Shown piece after piece: positions 44,074 through 54,308 of a DNA stretch of 64,000 nt. The notes beneath the pieces are model-generated. The model saw nothing but the letters and a program-made list of their open reading frames with translations, had not been told where the DNA came from and did no database searches. Location of the stretch: contig NZ_JAHPIV010000005.1 in NCBI RefSeq assembly GCF_019039105.1, positions 62,001-126,000 on the forward strand, read 5' to 3'. A program made the position numbers and the translations under genes. Numbering within the stretch: position 1 is the first letter of the stretch; every line of letters starts with the position of its first letter. The stretch comes from Desertibacillus haloalkaliphilus (GTDB lineage Bacteria > Bacillota > Bacilli > Bacillales > KJ1-10-99).

Positions 44074-45063
44074 GTGGGGTTTAGAAATATGCTTTTCTAT
44101 GCAATTAATAAAATCATCAGGCTTCTTACCTTACTTGTAGCCATCAGTGTTGTTACATTTACATTAGTAAGTATTTCTCCAATTGATCCGGTTCAATCGT
44201 ATGTTGGAGCAGATATGATGATTGTAAGTGCCGAACAGCAAGAACAAATTGCTGAATACTGGGGCTTAAATGAGTCTAGGGTGCAACAATATTTTTCTTG
44301 GGCGACAGCCCTCTTACAGGGGGATTTAGGAACATCGTTAATCTACCGCAGTCCTGTCTCTGAAGTGGTCGTGGAACGTTTCGTAGCTTCACTCGCATTG
44401 ATGGGCTTGGCTTGGATCGTCTCAGGTGTACTTGGTTTTGTCTTAGGATCCATAGCAGGGATGAAACAAGGGACGTTCGTAGACAAGATGATTAAGTGGT
44501 ATTGTTTTACACTAGCTTCTACGCCTGGTTTTTGGTTAGGGTTATTGCTTTTGATGATTTTTTCTGTGTGGTTAGGCTGGTTCCCTGTTGGTCTTGGAAC
44601 GCCAGCTGGTGTATTAGCAGATGAAGTAACATGGACACAGCGTTTGTCTCATTTATTTTTACCTGCGTTAACGTTAAGTGTGTTAGGTGTAGCAAATGTG
44701 GCTTTGCATACAAGGCAAAAGCTAATTGAAGTATTAAGTAGTGAATATGTTCGCTTTGCGATGGCAAAAGGCGAATCTAGTTTCTCAATCTATTGGCGTC
44801 ACGGTGTAAGGAATATCACTTTACCAGCTGTTTCCCTCCATTTTGCCTCTTTTGGTGAATTATTTGGAGGGGCGGTATTAGCTGAACAAGTATTTTCTTA
44901 CCCTGGTCTAGGACAAGCCGTCGTAGCCGCAGGGTTAGGTGGCGATATTCCGCTCCTGTTAGGAATCGTATTATTTACAGCTTGTTTTGTGTTTATTGGG
45001 AACTTAATGGCAGATTTATTATACCGTGGGATTGATCCAAGGATTAGAAGTGAGGGAATGTAA
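44074..45063 (+). CDS. ABC transporter permease (NikB/DppB type)
   Basis: The product is a 329-residue permease with six helices and the EAA loop near YVRFAMAKGESSFSIYWRHGVRN (about residues 225-247). N-terminal PIDPVQSYVG is usual for the DppB/NikB group. The GTG start follows AGGAGAG. It overlaps the next gene by one base (TAATG), so the two permeases are translationally coupled. Confidence 0.85.
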   Translation: MGFRNMLFYAINKIIRLLTLLVAISVVTFTLVSISPIDPVQSYVGADMMIVSAEQQEQIAEYWGLNESRVQQYFSWATALLQGDLGTSLIYRSPVSEVVVERFVASLALMGLAWIVSGVLGFVLGSIAGMKQGTFVDKMIKWYCFTLASTPGFWLGLLLLMIFSVWLGWFPVGLGTPAGVLADEVTWTQRLSHLFLPALTLSVLGVANVALHTRQKLIEVLSSEYVRFAMAKGESSFSIYWRHGVRNITLPAVSLHFASFGELFGGAVLAEQVFSYPGLGQAVVAAGLGGDIPLLLGIVLFTACFVFIGNLMADLLYRGIDPRIRSEGM

Positions 45064-45926
45064 TGAATAAAAAAGTCGAACCAACCTCAAAAGGCTTTCG
45101 CCGAATTCTTGGTCTTAATTTACGACAACGGACATTGGCTACGATTGCAATTACACTCTTACTTCTTTCGATAATGGTGCTTAGTGGAATTTTCATTGAT
45201 TCAGAGAAGATGAGTGTGAATTTTGAACAGAGCAATCAGTCCCCAAGCATTGAACATCTATTTGGAACGGATTGGTTAGGTAGAGATATGTTAGCGCGAA
45301 CACTGAATGGTCTCATGCTCAGTTTAGGTGTTGGGCTATTTGCGGCATTTGTGAGCACAGTTATTGCGCTAGTGATGAGTCTTCTTTCATTTTGGAGTAA
45401 AACGGCTGATTATATTGTTAGCTGGTTGACTGATTTATTCCTGAGTGTACCTCATTTAGTCACACTAATATTAATTTCGTTTGTGATGGGGGGCGGCTTT
45501 AAAGGGGTTGTCATCGGGCTTTCTTTGACCCATTGGCCAAGCCTTGCTCGCGTACTGCGTGCAGAGATATTACAGATTCGTAACATGGAATATGTTCAAG
45601 TCTCCTACCGTCTAGGCAAATCAAAGCATTGGATTACTATGCGTCATATTGTTCCGCACCTTATCCCGCAACTGTTAGTTGGATTTATTTTATTATTTCC
45701 GCATGCGATTTTACATGAAGCGGCTGTTACCTTTCTAGGTTTTGGTTTATCACCTGAACAACCAGCGATTGGTGTTATTTTATCAGAGTCGATGAAATAT
45801 TTATCAACAGGTATGTGGTGGCTTGCCTTTTTTCCTGGCCTAGCTTTGCTGATCATGGTTGGTTTGTTTGATATTCTCGGTAATAGCTTTCGAAAGTTAA
45901 TCGACCCATTCAATACTAGAAGGTAG
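45063..45926 (+). CDS. ABC transporter permease (NikC/DppC type)
   Basis: The product is 287 residues, with the DppC-type N-terminal extension, HLFGTDWLGRDMLARTLNG at about 60-78 and the EAA loop MEYVQVSYRLGKSKHWITMRHIVPHL. The start overlaps the stop of the preceding permease, and the ATPase gene follows 12 bases later. Confidence 0.86.
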   Translation: MNKKVEPTSKGFRRILGLNLRQRTLATIAITLLLLSIMVLSGIFIDSEKMSVNFEQSNQSPSIEHLFGTDWLGRDMLARTLNGLMLSLGVGLFAAFVSTVIALVMSLLSFWSKTADYIVSWLTDLFLSVPHLVTLILISFVMGGGFKGVVIGLSLTHWPSLARVLRAEILQIRNMEYVQVSYRLGKSKHWITMRHIVPHLIPQLLVGFILLFPHAILHEAAVTFLGFGLSPEQPAIGVILSESMKYLSTGMWWLAFFPGLALLIMVGLFDILGNSFRKLIDPFNTRR

Positions 45927-45938
45927 GGAGAGAAGTGG

Positions 45939-46895
45939 ATGCCAATATCGAATCAAGATCAAAAGCATGAAAAAACACCGTTGTTAGAGGTAAACAATTT
46001 ATCGCTTCACTTTCATACGATTACAAGTGGATTGAGAGAAACGAAACAGCACGTCATTCGTGGTCTCGATCTCACCATAGCGGAGGGGGAAATCGTAGCT
46101 GTCTTTGGAGCGAGTGGTTCTGGGAAAAGCTTACTTGCTAATGCAATTATCGGGATCCTACCAGAGAATGCGGCGATATCAGGGGAGATCAAGTATAAAG
46201 GTGAAATCCTTGATCAACAAAGAAAAACTGAACTAAGAGGGAATGAAATATCATTGATGCCACAATCGATCAATGCCCTTGATCCGTTAATGAAAACAGG
46301 CAAGCAAGTAAGAGTAGGAGTGAAAGAAAGAGCGAAGAAGTCAGTCCAGCGTGAGGTATTTCGTAGAGTTGGGTTAGCAACTGAGGTTGAAAACCAATAT
46401 CCTTTTCAACTCTCAGGTGGTACAGCGCGGCGAGTATTAGTCGCCGCCACAATGGTGAGTGATGCCAAGTTATTGATCGCAGACGAACCGACTCCTGGAT
46501 TAGATGAAGAGGTGCTGAAGGAAACGATGGACCTTATTAGGAAGGTAGCTGACGAGGGCAAAGGCGTCATGATTATTACTCACGATATCGATACAGTATT
46601 GGCCATTGCTGATAAAGTTGCCATCATGTATTCTGGTGAAACGGTAGAAGTCGCTAACGTTAATGACTTCGCAGGGAAGGGTGAAGCATTGCGACATCCC
46701 TATACGAAAGCTTTATGGAATGCATTGCCGCAGAATGACTTCACACCACTTCCGGGTTGGGTAACTGATACGAAGCAATCATCCCAAGGCTGTATCTTTC
46801 AACCAAGGTGTCCGTGGGCAACTCCGATTTGCATGGATGAACAACCATTATCAAAAGAAGTTAATGGTGGTACGGTGAGGTGTTTTCATGCTTGA
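45939..46895 (+). CDS. ABC transporter ATP-binding protein (NikD/DppD type)
   Basis: The product is 318 residues with Walker A GASGSGKS, a Q-loop in LMPQSINALDP, the signature LSGGTARRV, Walker B LLIADEPT and an H-loop in ITHDI. The C-terminal cysteine-containing extension CIFQPRCPWATPIC is usual for oligopeptide/nickel ATPases. It overlaps the following ATPase gene by eight bases. Confidence 0.87.
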   Translation: MPISNQDQKHEKTPLLEVNNLSLHFHTITSGLRETKQHVIRGLDLTIAEGEIVAVFGASGSGKSLLANAIIGILPENAAISGEIKYKGEILDQQRKTELRGNEISLMPQSINALDPLMKTGKQVRVGVKERAKKSVQREVFRRVGLATEVENQYPFQLSGGTARRVLVAATMVSDAKLLIADEPTPGLDEEVLKETMDLIRKVADEGKGVMIITHDIDTVLAIADKVAIMYSGETVEVANVNDFAGKGEALRHPYTKALWNALPQNDFTPLPGWVTDTKQSSQGCIFQPRCPWATPICMDEQPLSKEVNGGTVRCFHA

Positions 46896-47499
46896 AGTAA
46901 AGGGAGTCAGTTATCGTTATCGCAAACGTGAGTGGCTAATGAGGAATGTCGATGTAACGGTTCAACCAGGAGAAATCATAGGGCTATCCGGACCGAGCGG
47001 GACGGGGAAAACAACGTTTGCTAAGATCATTGCGGGGTATCTTTCACCATTAGAAGGTCGTGTGACAGTCGATGGGCATACTCGACGATTTGAGGACGAA
47101 GTACATCCTGTTCAGTTAGTATGGCAACACCCAGAAAAGGCTGTTAACCCTAGATGGCGACTTGAGTCTACGCTAAAGGAAGGCGTTGATTATGATGAAG
47201 AACTTCTTCAGTTATTGGAAATCAAAAGAGAATGGTTGAATCGGTGGCCGAATGAACTATCAGGTGGAGAGTTGCAACGAATTTGTATCGCTCGTGCGCT
47301 TGGCCCTACGACACGGTATTTAATTGCCGATGAAATGACGACGATGTTAGATGCCATTACACAAGCGCAAATTTGGCATGCTATTCTTTACCTTGCAAAG
47401 CAACGAAACATTGGCGTTATATCGATTAGCCACAACAAGCATTTATTAAATACAGTTAGTGATCGTATTGTACATTTTCGTGAGATAGCAAATCGATAA
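46888..47499 (+). CDS. ABC transporter ATP-binding protein (NikE/DppF type, short)
   Basis: The product is 203 residues, shorter than typical DppF/NikE proteins because it lacks the C-terminal extension. Walker A is GPSGTGKTT, the signature LSGGELQR, Walker B LIADEMT and the H-loop ISHNK. The residue after Walker B is methionine where proline is usual (DEMT for DEPT); the catalytic glutamate is present. It completes the importer. Confidence 0.85.
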   Translation: MLEVKGVSYRYRKREWLMRNVDVTVQPGEIIGLSGPSGTGKTTFAKIIAGYLSPLEGRVTVDGHTRRFEDEVHPVQLVWQHPEKAVNPRWRLESTLKEGVDYDEELLQLLEIKREWLNRWPNELSGGELQRICIARALGPTTRYLIADEMTTMLDAITQAQIWHAILYLAKQRNIGVISISHNKHLLNTVSDRIVHFREIANR

Positions 47500-47951
47500 A
47501 CTAAGGGGCTCTCCTATAAGTGATGGTTCACCTCGTTTTGTCATTCTGAGGTGACTATTACTTATATATCCACCCTCCATGGTTTGGCTAACCGCTTAAC
47601 CCTTACCGTGGTTACAATTACTAGTTCTTTTGAAAGCAAAACCGGCTTTCAACGTACTCTTCATTGTCTCCACTACGCCGACTGCCGTCGTCGCAAACGG
47701 TTCGCACCGTTTGGGGTTTCGCTCGATTTTATACATGTTTTCTTTTTTTAGAGGAGCTACGATTCAAGGTTGGGGAATTTGTCATGTTTCCTGCCTGCTT
47801 TAGGGAAGCCCCTTCTTCCTTTATGGGAAAATGTGTATGGTTTTATCCTGTGCTTGGTAGTAGGTCTGTAAAGCGTGTGTAATCAAACAGTGTTATCATA
47901 GATGGTAACAGAATGATAAGAGGAATATTTAAGTTTGGAAGGGGTGGGATG
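47500..47951. other. Gene-free spacer rich in hairpins
   Basis: Several short hairpins occur: ATAAGT...TCACCTC with GAGGTGA...ACTTAT (47516-47565), GAAAGC/GCTTTC around 47632-47650, and CAAACGG/CCGTTTG (47695-47714). On the minus strand a 46-codon frame (47736 to 47596) reads like a short protein but has no ribosome site. This may be the remnant of a repeat element. Confidence 0.4.
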
Positions 47952-48911
47952 ATGGAGAACGGCCGTGTTCAATTAGAGAATGTGATTACAAGTATTGAAA
48001 AAGCTGTTGTTGGTAAAACGAGAGAAGTTGAATTAAGCCTCGTTGCCCTTTTGGCTGATGGGCATATCTTATTAGAAGATGTACCTGGGGTCGGAAAAAC
48101 GATGATGGTGCGGGCAATTGCTAAAGCTGTAGGTGCCGATTTTAAACGTATTCAATTCACCCCTGATCTTTTACCGTCTGATGTCACCGGGGTGTCTATT
48201 TTTAATCAAAAGACGATGAGTTTTGAATTTCGTCCTGGACCGGTGATGGCTAATATTGTTTTAGCGGATGAAATTAACCGCACATCTCCTAAAACACAAG
48301 CGGCCTTATTAGAAGCGTTAGAAGAAGGAAGTGTGACCGTTGATGGTGACACGAGATTGTTACCGAAGCCTTTTTTTGTGATGGCGACACAAAACCCAAT
48401 TGAATATGGTGGAACGTATCCATTACCCGAAGCGCAGTTGGATCGGTTTCTTTTTAAACTGAAACTTGGGTATCCGTCAGAAGCTGAAGAGCTAGAGGTG
48501 TTGAAACGTGTGCAAGGTGAGCATCCGATAGAGGCGATTACGCCGGTATTAACGTTAGAGCAATTGCGGGCCATGCAAGAAGAGGTCAAAAAAGTCTATG
48601 TCGATGATTCTATTAAGTCGTATCTTGTTGCGATTGTGAACAAAACGAGAAGCCATAACGATGTTCACCTAGGTGTTAGTCCGCGTGGCTCGATTGCGTT
48701 AATGAAAGCTGCACAGGCCTATGCTTATCTGCGCGGAAGAGATTTTGTGTTGCCTGATGATATAAAAGAACTCGCTACATATACATTAGCGCACCGGATG
48801 ATTGTAAGAAATGATATAAGCCTATCTGATGTCCGTGCTGAAGACATTATCGCTGAGATTCTCAATCAGGTGAAGGTGCCGGTTGCAGGCAAGGAAACGA
48901 TTCGAAGATGA
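47952..48911 (+). CDS. yeaC: MoxR-family AAA ATPase (YeaC)
   Basis: This is an AAA+ ATPase of about 319 residues, with Walker A GVGKT, LPSDVTGVSIFN, Walker B VLADEINRTSPKTQAALLEAL and a sensor ATQNP motif. MoxR proteins act as chaperone-like partners of VWA or DUF58 proteins. The ATG at 47952 is seven bases after AAGGGG; an ATG three bases earlier is also possible. It overlaps yeaD (ATGA). The order yeaC-yeaD-yebA-guaA is that of B. subtilis. Confidence 0.9.
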   Translation: MENGRVQLENVITSIEKAVVGKTREVELSLVALLADGHILLEDVPGVGKTMMVRAIAKAVGADFKRIQFTPDLLPSDVTGVSIFNQKTMSFEFRPGPVMANIVLADEINRTSPKTQAALLEALEEGSVTVDGDTRLLPKPFFVMATQNPIEYGGTYPLPEAQLDRFLFKLKLGYPSEAEELEVLKRVQGEHPIEAITPVLTLEQLRAMQEEVKKVYVDDSIKSYLVAIVNKTRSHNDVHLGVSPRGSIALMKAAQAYAYLRGRDFVLPDDIKELATYTLAHRMIVRNDISLSDVRAEDIIAEILNQVKVPVAGKETIRR

Positions 48912-50089
48912 AAAAGATGTTCGCAATCGTGATCGCATTGGCAAGGGGGATCTTTTTGTTCTTGTTGTTGGTTGCTTCATTTGCTTATGCAATGTTTCAG
49001 GGGGGCTTTGTTAGTTGGTTTTTGTTTTATAGTTTTCTCTTCGTAATGGTTACTTCGATCGCCTCCTTATTTTTTCCATTACGGAGCATTTCGATTGAGC
49101 GGAAGGTGAATAAGGATACGTTTATGGCTGGGGAAGACATGGAGGTCACGGTTACAGTCACGCGGAAGAAACACCTACCTTATTTGTATGTGACTGTTCG
49201 TGATGTTTTACCACCAGCGATGATGAAAGAAGCCGATCAAAGCCAAGCGAGCGCCGTCTCGTTCTTTTCATTTAAACAGGAGCAATCGTTTCAATATACA
49301 TGTACGTCTGTTAATAGGGGTGAATATCAATTTGCTGAAGTGGAGGTGCGGACGGGTGATATCTTCGGTTTTGTACAAAAAAAACAGACGCTCACAGTGA
49401 AATCAGATGTATTCGTTTACCCGACCATCCGGCCATTACAAAAATGGTCAATTGTTGCAAGTCAATCAGAAAATGAGGTTGCGGCAACAGAAGGGATAGA
49501 AGAAGCGCTTGTCGTATCAGGTGTGCGTGAATATGTTCCTGGTGACCGCTTAGCAAGCATTGATTGGAAAGTATCGGCTCGAAAAGATGAATTAATGACC
49601 AAAGAGTTCGATTCGGTCAAAGGTGAAGGCTATACAGTAGTGCTCGATACTTTTTGTAGTCATGAAATGCTTTTTGAACGAGTCGTTGAGTTTGTTGCAT
49701 CGGTAACGGATCACTATATGAAACGGAAGCGACCATTAGGGTTTGAGATGATTAATGACCCATACAGTTCTCTACCAACAGACCGTGGTATGAATCATTA
49801 CCGGGCGATTTTTAAGCGGTTAGCAAAGGTTAAGCTCCAACACCAAGCAATGACCGCGCATCTCAAACGTTCTTCGCCTAATGAAACGTTTATTGTTATT
49901 AGTGCGGTATTAAATATGGAAACCATTGCGCGGTTGCAGCCATTATTTAAGCCGGATGATCACGTTGTTTTCTTTTTTATGAAAGAAGATGAAGAAGAGC
50001 AGCAACACCAAGTGAGAAGTCATTTATGGCAAAAAGGGATCCTCCATTATGTCGTTTCTGAGAGTCTGTACGACATGGCTGATGAATGA
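48908..50089 (+). CDS. yeaD: DUF58 domain protein (YeaD)
   Basis: The product is 393 residues with two N-terminal membrane helices (about residues 5-60), a beta-rich region and the DUF58 signature VREYVPGDRLASIDWKVSARKDELMTKEF at about 207-235. It is always found with a MoxR ATPase and, commonly, a transglutaminase-like membrane protein, as here. Biological role in Bacillus is undefined. Confidence 0.88.
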   Translation: MKKMFAIVIALARGIFLFLLLVASFAYAMFQGGFVSWFLFYSFLFVMVTSIASLFFPLRSISIERKVNKDTFMAGEDMEVTVTVTRKKHLPYLYVTVRDVLPPAMMKEADQSQASAVSFFSFKQEQSFQYTCTSVNRGEYQFAEVEVRTGDIFGFVQKKQTLTVKSDVFVYPTIRPLQKWSIVASQSENEVAATEGIEEALVVSGVREYVPGDRLASIDWKVSARKDELMTKEFDSVKGEGYTVVLDTFCSHEMLFERVVEFVASVTDHYMKRKRPLGFEMINDPYSSLPTDRGMNHYRAIFKRLAKVKLQHQAMTAHLKRSSPNETFIVISAVLNMETIARLQPLFKPDDHVVFFFMKEDEEEQQHQVRSHLWQKGILHYVVSESLYDMADE

Positions 50090-50120
50090 GGAGATAACTG
50101 AAAGTAGGTGAACATGAGAG

Positions 50121-52274
50121 ATGATAACGAATAAAAATGTGCAGATCCGTCGATATTTCTTTGCCTATGGTTTAGGTTTTCTTCTCTTGTGGGAATGGCT
50201 GTTACCGCTGCCGGTGTTTAGTGATACAGGAAACATTCATGTGTTCATCCTGTTTATCGCCTTTTCGTTTATCGTGACATTTTTGCAATTACGCTATTGG
50301 ATCTCCGTGCCACTGCAATTTATTGCGATGCTAGTTGGTTTGCATTTGCTGTACTTCAACCCGCCGTTATTTACTAGTGAGTGGTTGGTTTTCCTTGGCA
50401 TCGATATAGCCGAAAATATGATGATGCTTGCTAGCGGAAATTGGTATCATCTATCAGATTTATTTAGAAGTTTATTGTTTTTTATCCTGCTAGCGATCAT
50501 CAGCTATCTGCTATTTTACTGGATTGTCTATGCAAAGCGAATTCTATTCTTTTTACTATTTACAGTTAGTTACATAGCGGTGCTTGATACGTTCACTGAG
50601 TATGACGCTACATTTGCGATGATTCGCACGTTTATCATCGGCTTTCTTTTATTAGGTATCCTTCAAAAAAATAGACTACTAGCTTTCAACCGAGTCATAG
50701 GAAGACGAGGTGTTGGATCGGGAGCATGGGTGTTTGTGCTCGCTTGTGTTGTTACCGTAGCTGCCTTGTTTGCCATCAGTGCACCAAAATATGAACCGCA
50801 GTGGGCAGATCCAGTTCCGGCTTTTCAACAGGCCTTTGGTGGGGATGGACTTGGTGATGGTGTAGGAGGTACTCAGCGAATTGGTTATGGCGACAATGAT
50901 GAACAGCTCGGTGGCGGCTTTATCTATGATGAAAGCCCTGTGCTGTATGTTGAAGCTGAGGAAGGACACTACTGGCGCGGGGAATCGAAGGATTTTTATA
51001 CAGGTAAAGGATGGAGGACAACAACTCCAGGAATCGAAGCTGGAGGGGCTTATCTCTATTCTCAAACGGGTTACGTTGAACACGAGGCAACGGTTACAGT
51101 CGCCAAAACCCAACGTTTCACACATCTGTTTTATCCAGGTCAGCTGTTACGTGCATTTGAAGATGATCCTCTCTATCATGTCGCTGTTGATGTTCATACA
51201 GGACGAGCTGATTCATACATTCGTGGTGAACGTAGCGCAATTGACCAATATGACATTCAGTACGAGTCGCCACAGTTTGAAGTAGAGTTGCTACGAGCAA
51301 GCGATGGACGTATCGATGATTTCCCAGAGATCGAGCGCTATTTGCAACTTCCTGATGAATTGCCAGAGCGTGTCGTTCATTTAGCAGAAGAGATTGTTTC
51401 GGAGTACGATAACCGTTATGATAAAGCTAGGGCGGTTGAACGCTATTTTGCGGAAGAAGGCTTTACATATGAAACGATGGATGTCGCTGTACCGGATCCA
51501 GACCAAGATTACGTTGATCAATTTCTTTTTGAAACAAGACAAGGGTATTGTGATAACTTCTCAACATCGATGGTTGTCTTGTTACGCGCTGTCGACATTC
51601 CAGCTCGCTGGGTCAAAGGATTTACAGAAGGTGAAGTCGTTGATTGGGCTGAACAAGGAAGGCGGGTCTATGAAGTGACAAATGCTAACGCACACTCTTG
51701 GGTTGAAGTCTTCTTTCCTGGGGTTGGCTGGGTTCCGTTTGAGCCAACGAGTGGGTTCGGGAATCCTTTTGAGTTCGTACTTGATGATGAAGAACGTTCT
51801 AGCGACGAATCCGAGCTTACATCTTTAGAGGATGAGCAAGAAGCCGAAGAGGCCTTTGCCGCGATCGAGGAAAAACAGGAAGATGAGCGGAGCGAGACAA
51901 GTTGGTATCGTCTATTTGTGTTTGCGTCGGTTATAGCTTTGACCATCGTCCTGTTAACAGTAGTCGTTGTAAAAAGGCGCCAACTCGGCAGTGTCTATGT
52001 CCTTTATCGTATGAAAAAACGCCACGATGAAGATGCTTTTGTCGATGCTTATCAAAAGCTATTATGGCTTTTGTCAATGTCGGGAGTGTCAAAACGTAAC
52101 GAAGAGACGTTGAGAGAGTTTGCGTCAAGAGTCGATCGATTGTTTGCGACGGATGCAATGACAGATTTGACAGTCGTTTATGAAAAAATATATTACGGTG
52201 GTAAGCCAGCAACGCAAGAATGGTCGAATAAACGCACAACGTGGAGGAATTTGATTAAAAAAATCGGATCTTGA
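50121..52274 (+). CDS. yebA: Membrane-anchored transglutaminase-like protein (YebA)
   Basis: The 717-residue protein has about six N-terminal membrane helices (to about residue 215), an extracellular domain with the transglutaminase core and one C-terminal helix near 600-620 followed by a DUF4129-like tail. The catalytic cysteine lies in RQGYCDNFSTSMVVLLRA, the histidine in NANAHSWVEVFFPGVGW and the aspartate/glutamate in VPFEPTSGF. The ATG follows a weak site. Its stop codon overlaps the -35 element of the guaA promoter. Confidence 0.9.
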   Translation: MITNKNVQIRRYFFAYGLGFLLLWEWLLPLPVFSDTGNIHVFILFIAFSFIVTFLQLRYWISVPLQFIAMLVGLHLLYFNPPLFTSEWLVFLGIDIAENMMMLASGNWYHLSDLFRSLLFFILLAIISYLLFYWIVYAKRILFFLLFTVSYIAVLDTFTEYDATFAMIRTFIIGFLLLGILQKNRLLAFNRVIGRRGVGSGAWVFVLACVVTVAALFAISAPKYEPQWADPVPAFQQAFGGDGLGDGVGGTQRIGYGDNDEQLGGGFIYDESPVLYVEAEEGHYWRGESKDFYTGKGWRTTTPGIEAGGAYLYSQTGYVEHEATVTVAKTQRFTHLFYPGQLLRAFEDDPLYHVAVDVHTGRADSYIRGERSAIDQYDIQYESPQFEVELLRASDGRIDDFPEIERYLQLPDELPERVVHLAEEIVSEYDNRYDKARAVERYFAEEGFTYETMDVAVPDPDQDYVDQFLFETRQGYCDNFSTSMVVLLRAVDIPARWVKGFTEGEVVDWAEQGRRVYEVTNANAHSWVEVFFPGVGWVPFEPTSGFGNPFEFVLDDEERSSDESELTSLEDEQEAEEAFAAIEEKQEDERSETSWYRLFVFASVIALTIVLLTVVVVKRRQLGSVYVLYRMKKRHDEDAFVDAYQKLLWLLSMSGVSKRNEETLREFASRVDRLFATDAMTDLTVVYEKIYYGGKPATQEWSNKRTTWRNLIKKIGS

Positions 52275-52300
52275 CCATTTGACTGTGCGGTTGATAAAAT
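52271..52300 (+). promoter_or_regulatory. Promoter of guaA
   Basis: TTGACC at 52271-52276 overlaps the yebA stop codon, and TAAAAT at 52295-52300 is 18 bases further on. The guanine riboswitch starts about 40 bases downstream. Confidence 0.6.
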
Positions 52301-52343
52301 AAGTCCATGTTTATTCGGATTTGTTCCTATATTTTGTATACTC

Positions 52344-52476
52344 CTTCATATACACTTAGAAATATGGTCTAAGAGTTTCTACCAGGTTACCGTAAATGAC
52401 CTGACTATGAAGGCGGGGTTGCTGAGATTAAGCTAGAATTCTGCCTTTAGATCAAGTGGGCGAGTCTAGCTTTTTT
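52344..52476 (+). ncRNA. Guanine riboswitch and terminator before guaA
   Basis: The purine aptamer spans 52344-52412: P1 CTTCATA/TATGAAG, the conserved GTTTCTACC, CCGTAAA and CTGACTATG. The specificity position in GACTATG is C, which selects guanine over adenine. AGCTAGA and TCTAGCT then form a terminator ending in six T at about 52476. Guanine binding should favour termination and reduce guaA. Confidence 0.93.
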
Positions 52477-52519
52477 CATATCGTTAGTACCATAATAATC
52501 GCAGAGGATGGATGGAAAA

Positions 52520-54058
52520 ATGGAAAACATCAATGAAATGATTGTAGTACTTGATTTCGGTGGGCAATACAACCAGTTGATTACTCGAAGAATTCGTGAC
52601 CTAGGCGTCTATAGTGAACTACACCCTAATACGCTTTCTGCTGAGGAAATCAAAAAAATGAATCCAAAAGGAATTATTTTTTCTGGTGGACCAAACAGTG
52701 CCTATGTTGAAGGGGCACCACAATGTGATGAGGCGATTTTCGACTTAGGCATTCCGATTTTAGGGATTTGTTATGGTGTTCAATTAATGACACAGCATTT
52801 TGGTGGAAAAGTTGATGCGGCAGACCATCGCGAATATGGAAAAGCAATGATTAAGGTTGAAAACCAATCAAAACTTTTCGAAGGGTTACCACTTGAACAA
52901 TCCGTTTGGATGAGCCATGGTGACTTAATCGTTGCACCGCCAGAAGGGTTTACCGTTGATGCGACAAATCCTTCTTGTCCGGTAGCCGCTATGAGCGATG
53001 AGTCTCGCGGACTATACGGTGTCCAATTCCACCCTGAGGTTCGCCATTCACAATACGGCAACGAACTGTTAGAGAACTTTGCTTTTAAAGTGTGTGAATG
53101 TGAAGGAAAGTGGTCGATGGAGAACTTCATCGAGATTGAAATTGAAAAAATTAGAAAAACAGTAGGCGATCGTCAAGTTCTATGTGCATTGAGCGGTGGT
53201 GTTGATTCATCAGTTGTTGCTGTCCTGATTCATAAAGCGATTGGTGATCAGTTAACTTGTATGTTTATTGACCATGGCTTATTACGTAAAGGTGAAGCCG
53301 AAAGCGTAATGGAGACGTTCAGCGAAGGTTTTAATATGAATGTTATTAAAATTGATGCAAAAGACCGCTTCTTAGGAAAGTTACAAGGGGTTTCAGATCC
53401 AGAGCAGAAGCGTAAAATTATCGGTAATGAATTTATTTACGTATTTGAAGAGCAAGCAAGCGTATTAAAAGATATGGACTTCTTGGCACAAGGAACATTA
53501 TATACAGATATTATCGAGAGTGGTACAGATACGGCGCAAACGATTAAATCGCACCATAATGTTGGTGGACTTCCTGAAGATATGAAGTTTGAGTTGATTG
53601 AGCCACTAAATGCATTATTTAAAGATGAAGTCCGAAAGTTAGGTACGGAGTTAGGTATTTCAGATGAAATCGTTTGGCGCCAACCATTCCCAGGACCAGG
53701 ATTAGGTATTCGTGTTCTTGGTGAAATTACAGATGACAAGTTAGAGATTGTTCGGGAATCAGATGCGATCTTACGTGATGAGATTAAAAAAGCAGGTCTT
53801 GATCGCGAGATTTGGCAATACTTCACAGCCCTACCTGATATGAGAAGTGTTGGTGTGATGGGTGACGCAAGAACCTATGACTATACAGTAGGAATTCGTG
53901 CAGTCACATCAATTGATGGAATGACATCAGACTGGGCAAGAATTCCGTATGATGTGCTAGAAGTCATTTCTACAAGAATCGTTAATGAAGTAAAGAACGT
54001 AAACCGAGTCGTTTATGATATTACGTCTAAGCCACCAGCAACGATCGAGTGGGAATAA
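52520..54058 (+). CDS. guaA: GMP synthase (glutamine-hydrolysing)
   Basis: GuaA converts XMP, ATP and glutamine to GMP. The N-terminal class I amidotransferase domain has GICYGVQ with the nucleophilic cysteine and FHPEVRHS. The ATP pyrophosphatase domain starts near residue 205 with LSGGVDSSV, and the dimerisation domain ends PPATIEWE. The ATG at 52520 aligns with the B. subtilis start and gives 512 residues. An in-frame ATG at 52508 is closer to GAGG and could add four residues. Confidence 0.96.
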   Translation: MENINEMIVVLDFGGQYNQLITRRIRDLGVYSELHPNTLSAEEIKKMNPKGIIFSGGPNSAYVEGAPQCDEAIFDLGIPILGICYGVQLMTQHFGGKVDAADHREYGKAMIKVENQSKLFEGLPLEQSVWMSHGDLIVAPPEGFTVDATNPSCPVAAMSDESRGLYGVQFHPEVRHSQYGNELLENFAFKVCECEGKWSMENFIEIEIEKIRKTVGDRQVLCALSGGVDSSVVAVLIHKAIGDQLTCMFIDHGLLRKGEAESVMETFSEGFNMNVIKIDAKDRFLGKLQGVSDPEQKRKIIGNEFIYVFEEQASVLKDMDFLAQGTLYTDIIESGTDTAQTIKSHHNVGGLPEDMKFELIEPLNALFKDEVRKLGTELGISDEIVWRQPFPGPGLGIRVLGEITDDKLEIVRESDAILRDEIKKAGLDREIWQYFTALPDMRSVGVMGDARTYDYTVGIRAVTSIDGMTSDWARIPYDVLEVISTRIVNEVKNVNRVVYDITSKPPATIEWE

Positions 54059-54101
54059 ACGAATGATGAAATTATTTTTGTTTTAAATGTTCGTCTTTTT
54101 A

Positions 54102-54130
54102 TTGACACAACTGAATCCTCCTGTTAAGAT
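54102..54130 (+). promoter_or_regulatory. Promoter of pbuG
   Basis: TTGACA at 54102-54107 and TAAGAT at 54125-54130 have a 17-base spacer. The aptamer begins about 25 bases downstream. Confidence 0.75.
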
Positions 54131-54154
54131 GTAAGAGTCAACATGATAGTCATT

Positions 54155-54302
54155 CGAATCGTATAATCATGGGAATATGGCCCGTGAGTCTCTACCAAGC
54201 TACCGTAAATAGCTTAACTACGAAGATCGGATATATCTGGCATTTAGGCGGGAGGGCACTTTTGACTTCCTGTGTACGTTATGTCAGGAATCCAGATTTT
54301 TT
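54155..54302 (+). ncRNA. Guanine riboswitch and terminator before pbuG
   Basis: The aptamer at about 54155-54226 carries GTCTCTACC, CCGTAAA and TTAACTACG. The specificity base is C, so guanine-responsive. The expression platform pairs ATCTGG (54235) with CCAGAT before TTTTTT at about 54302, with TTCCTG/CAGGAA as the upper stem. Confidence 0.92.
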
Positions 54303-54308
54303 GTTGTT

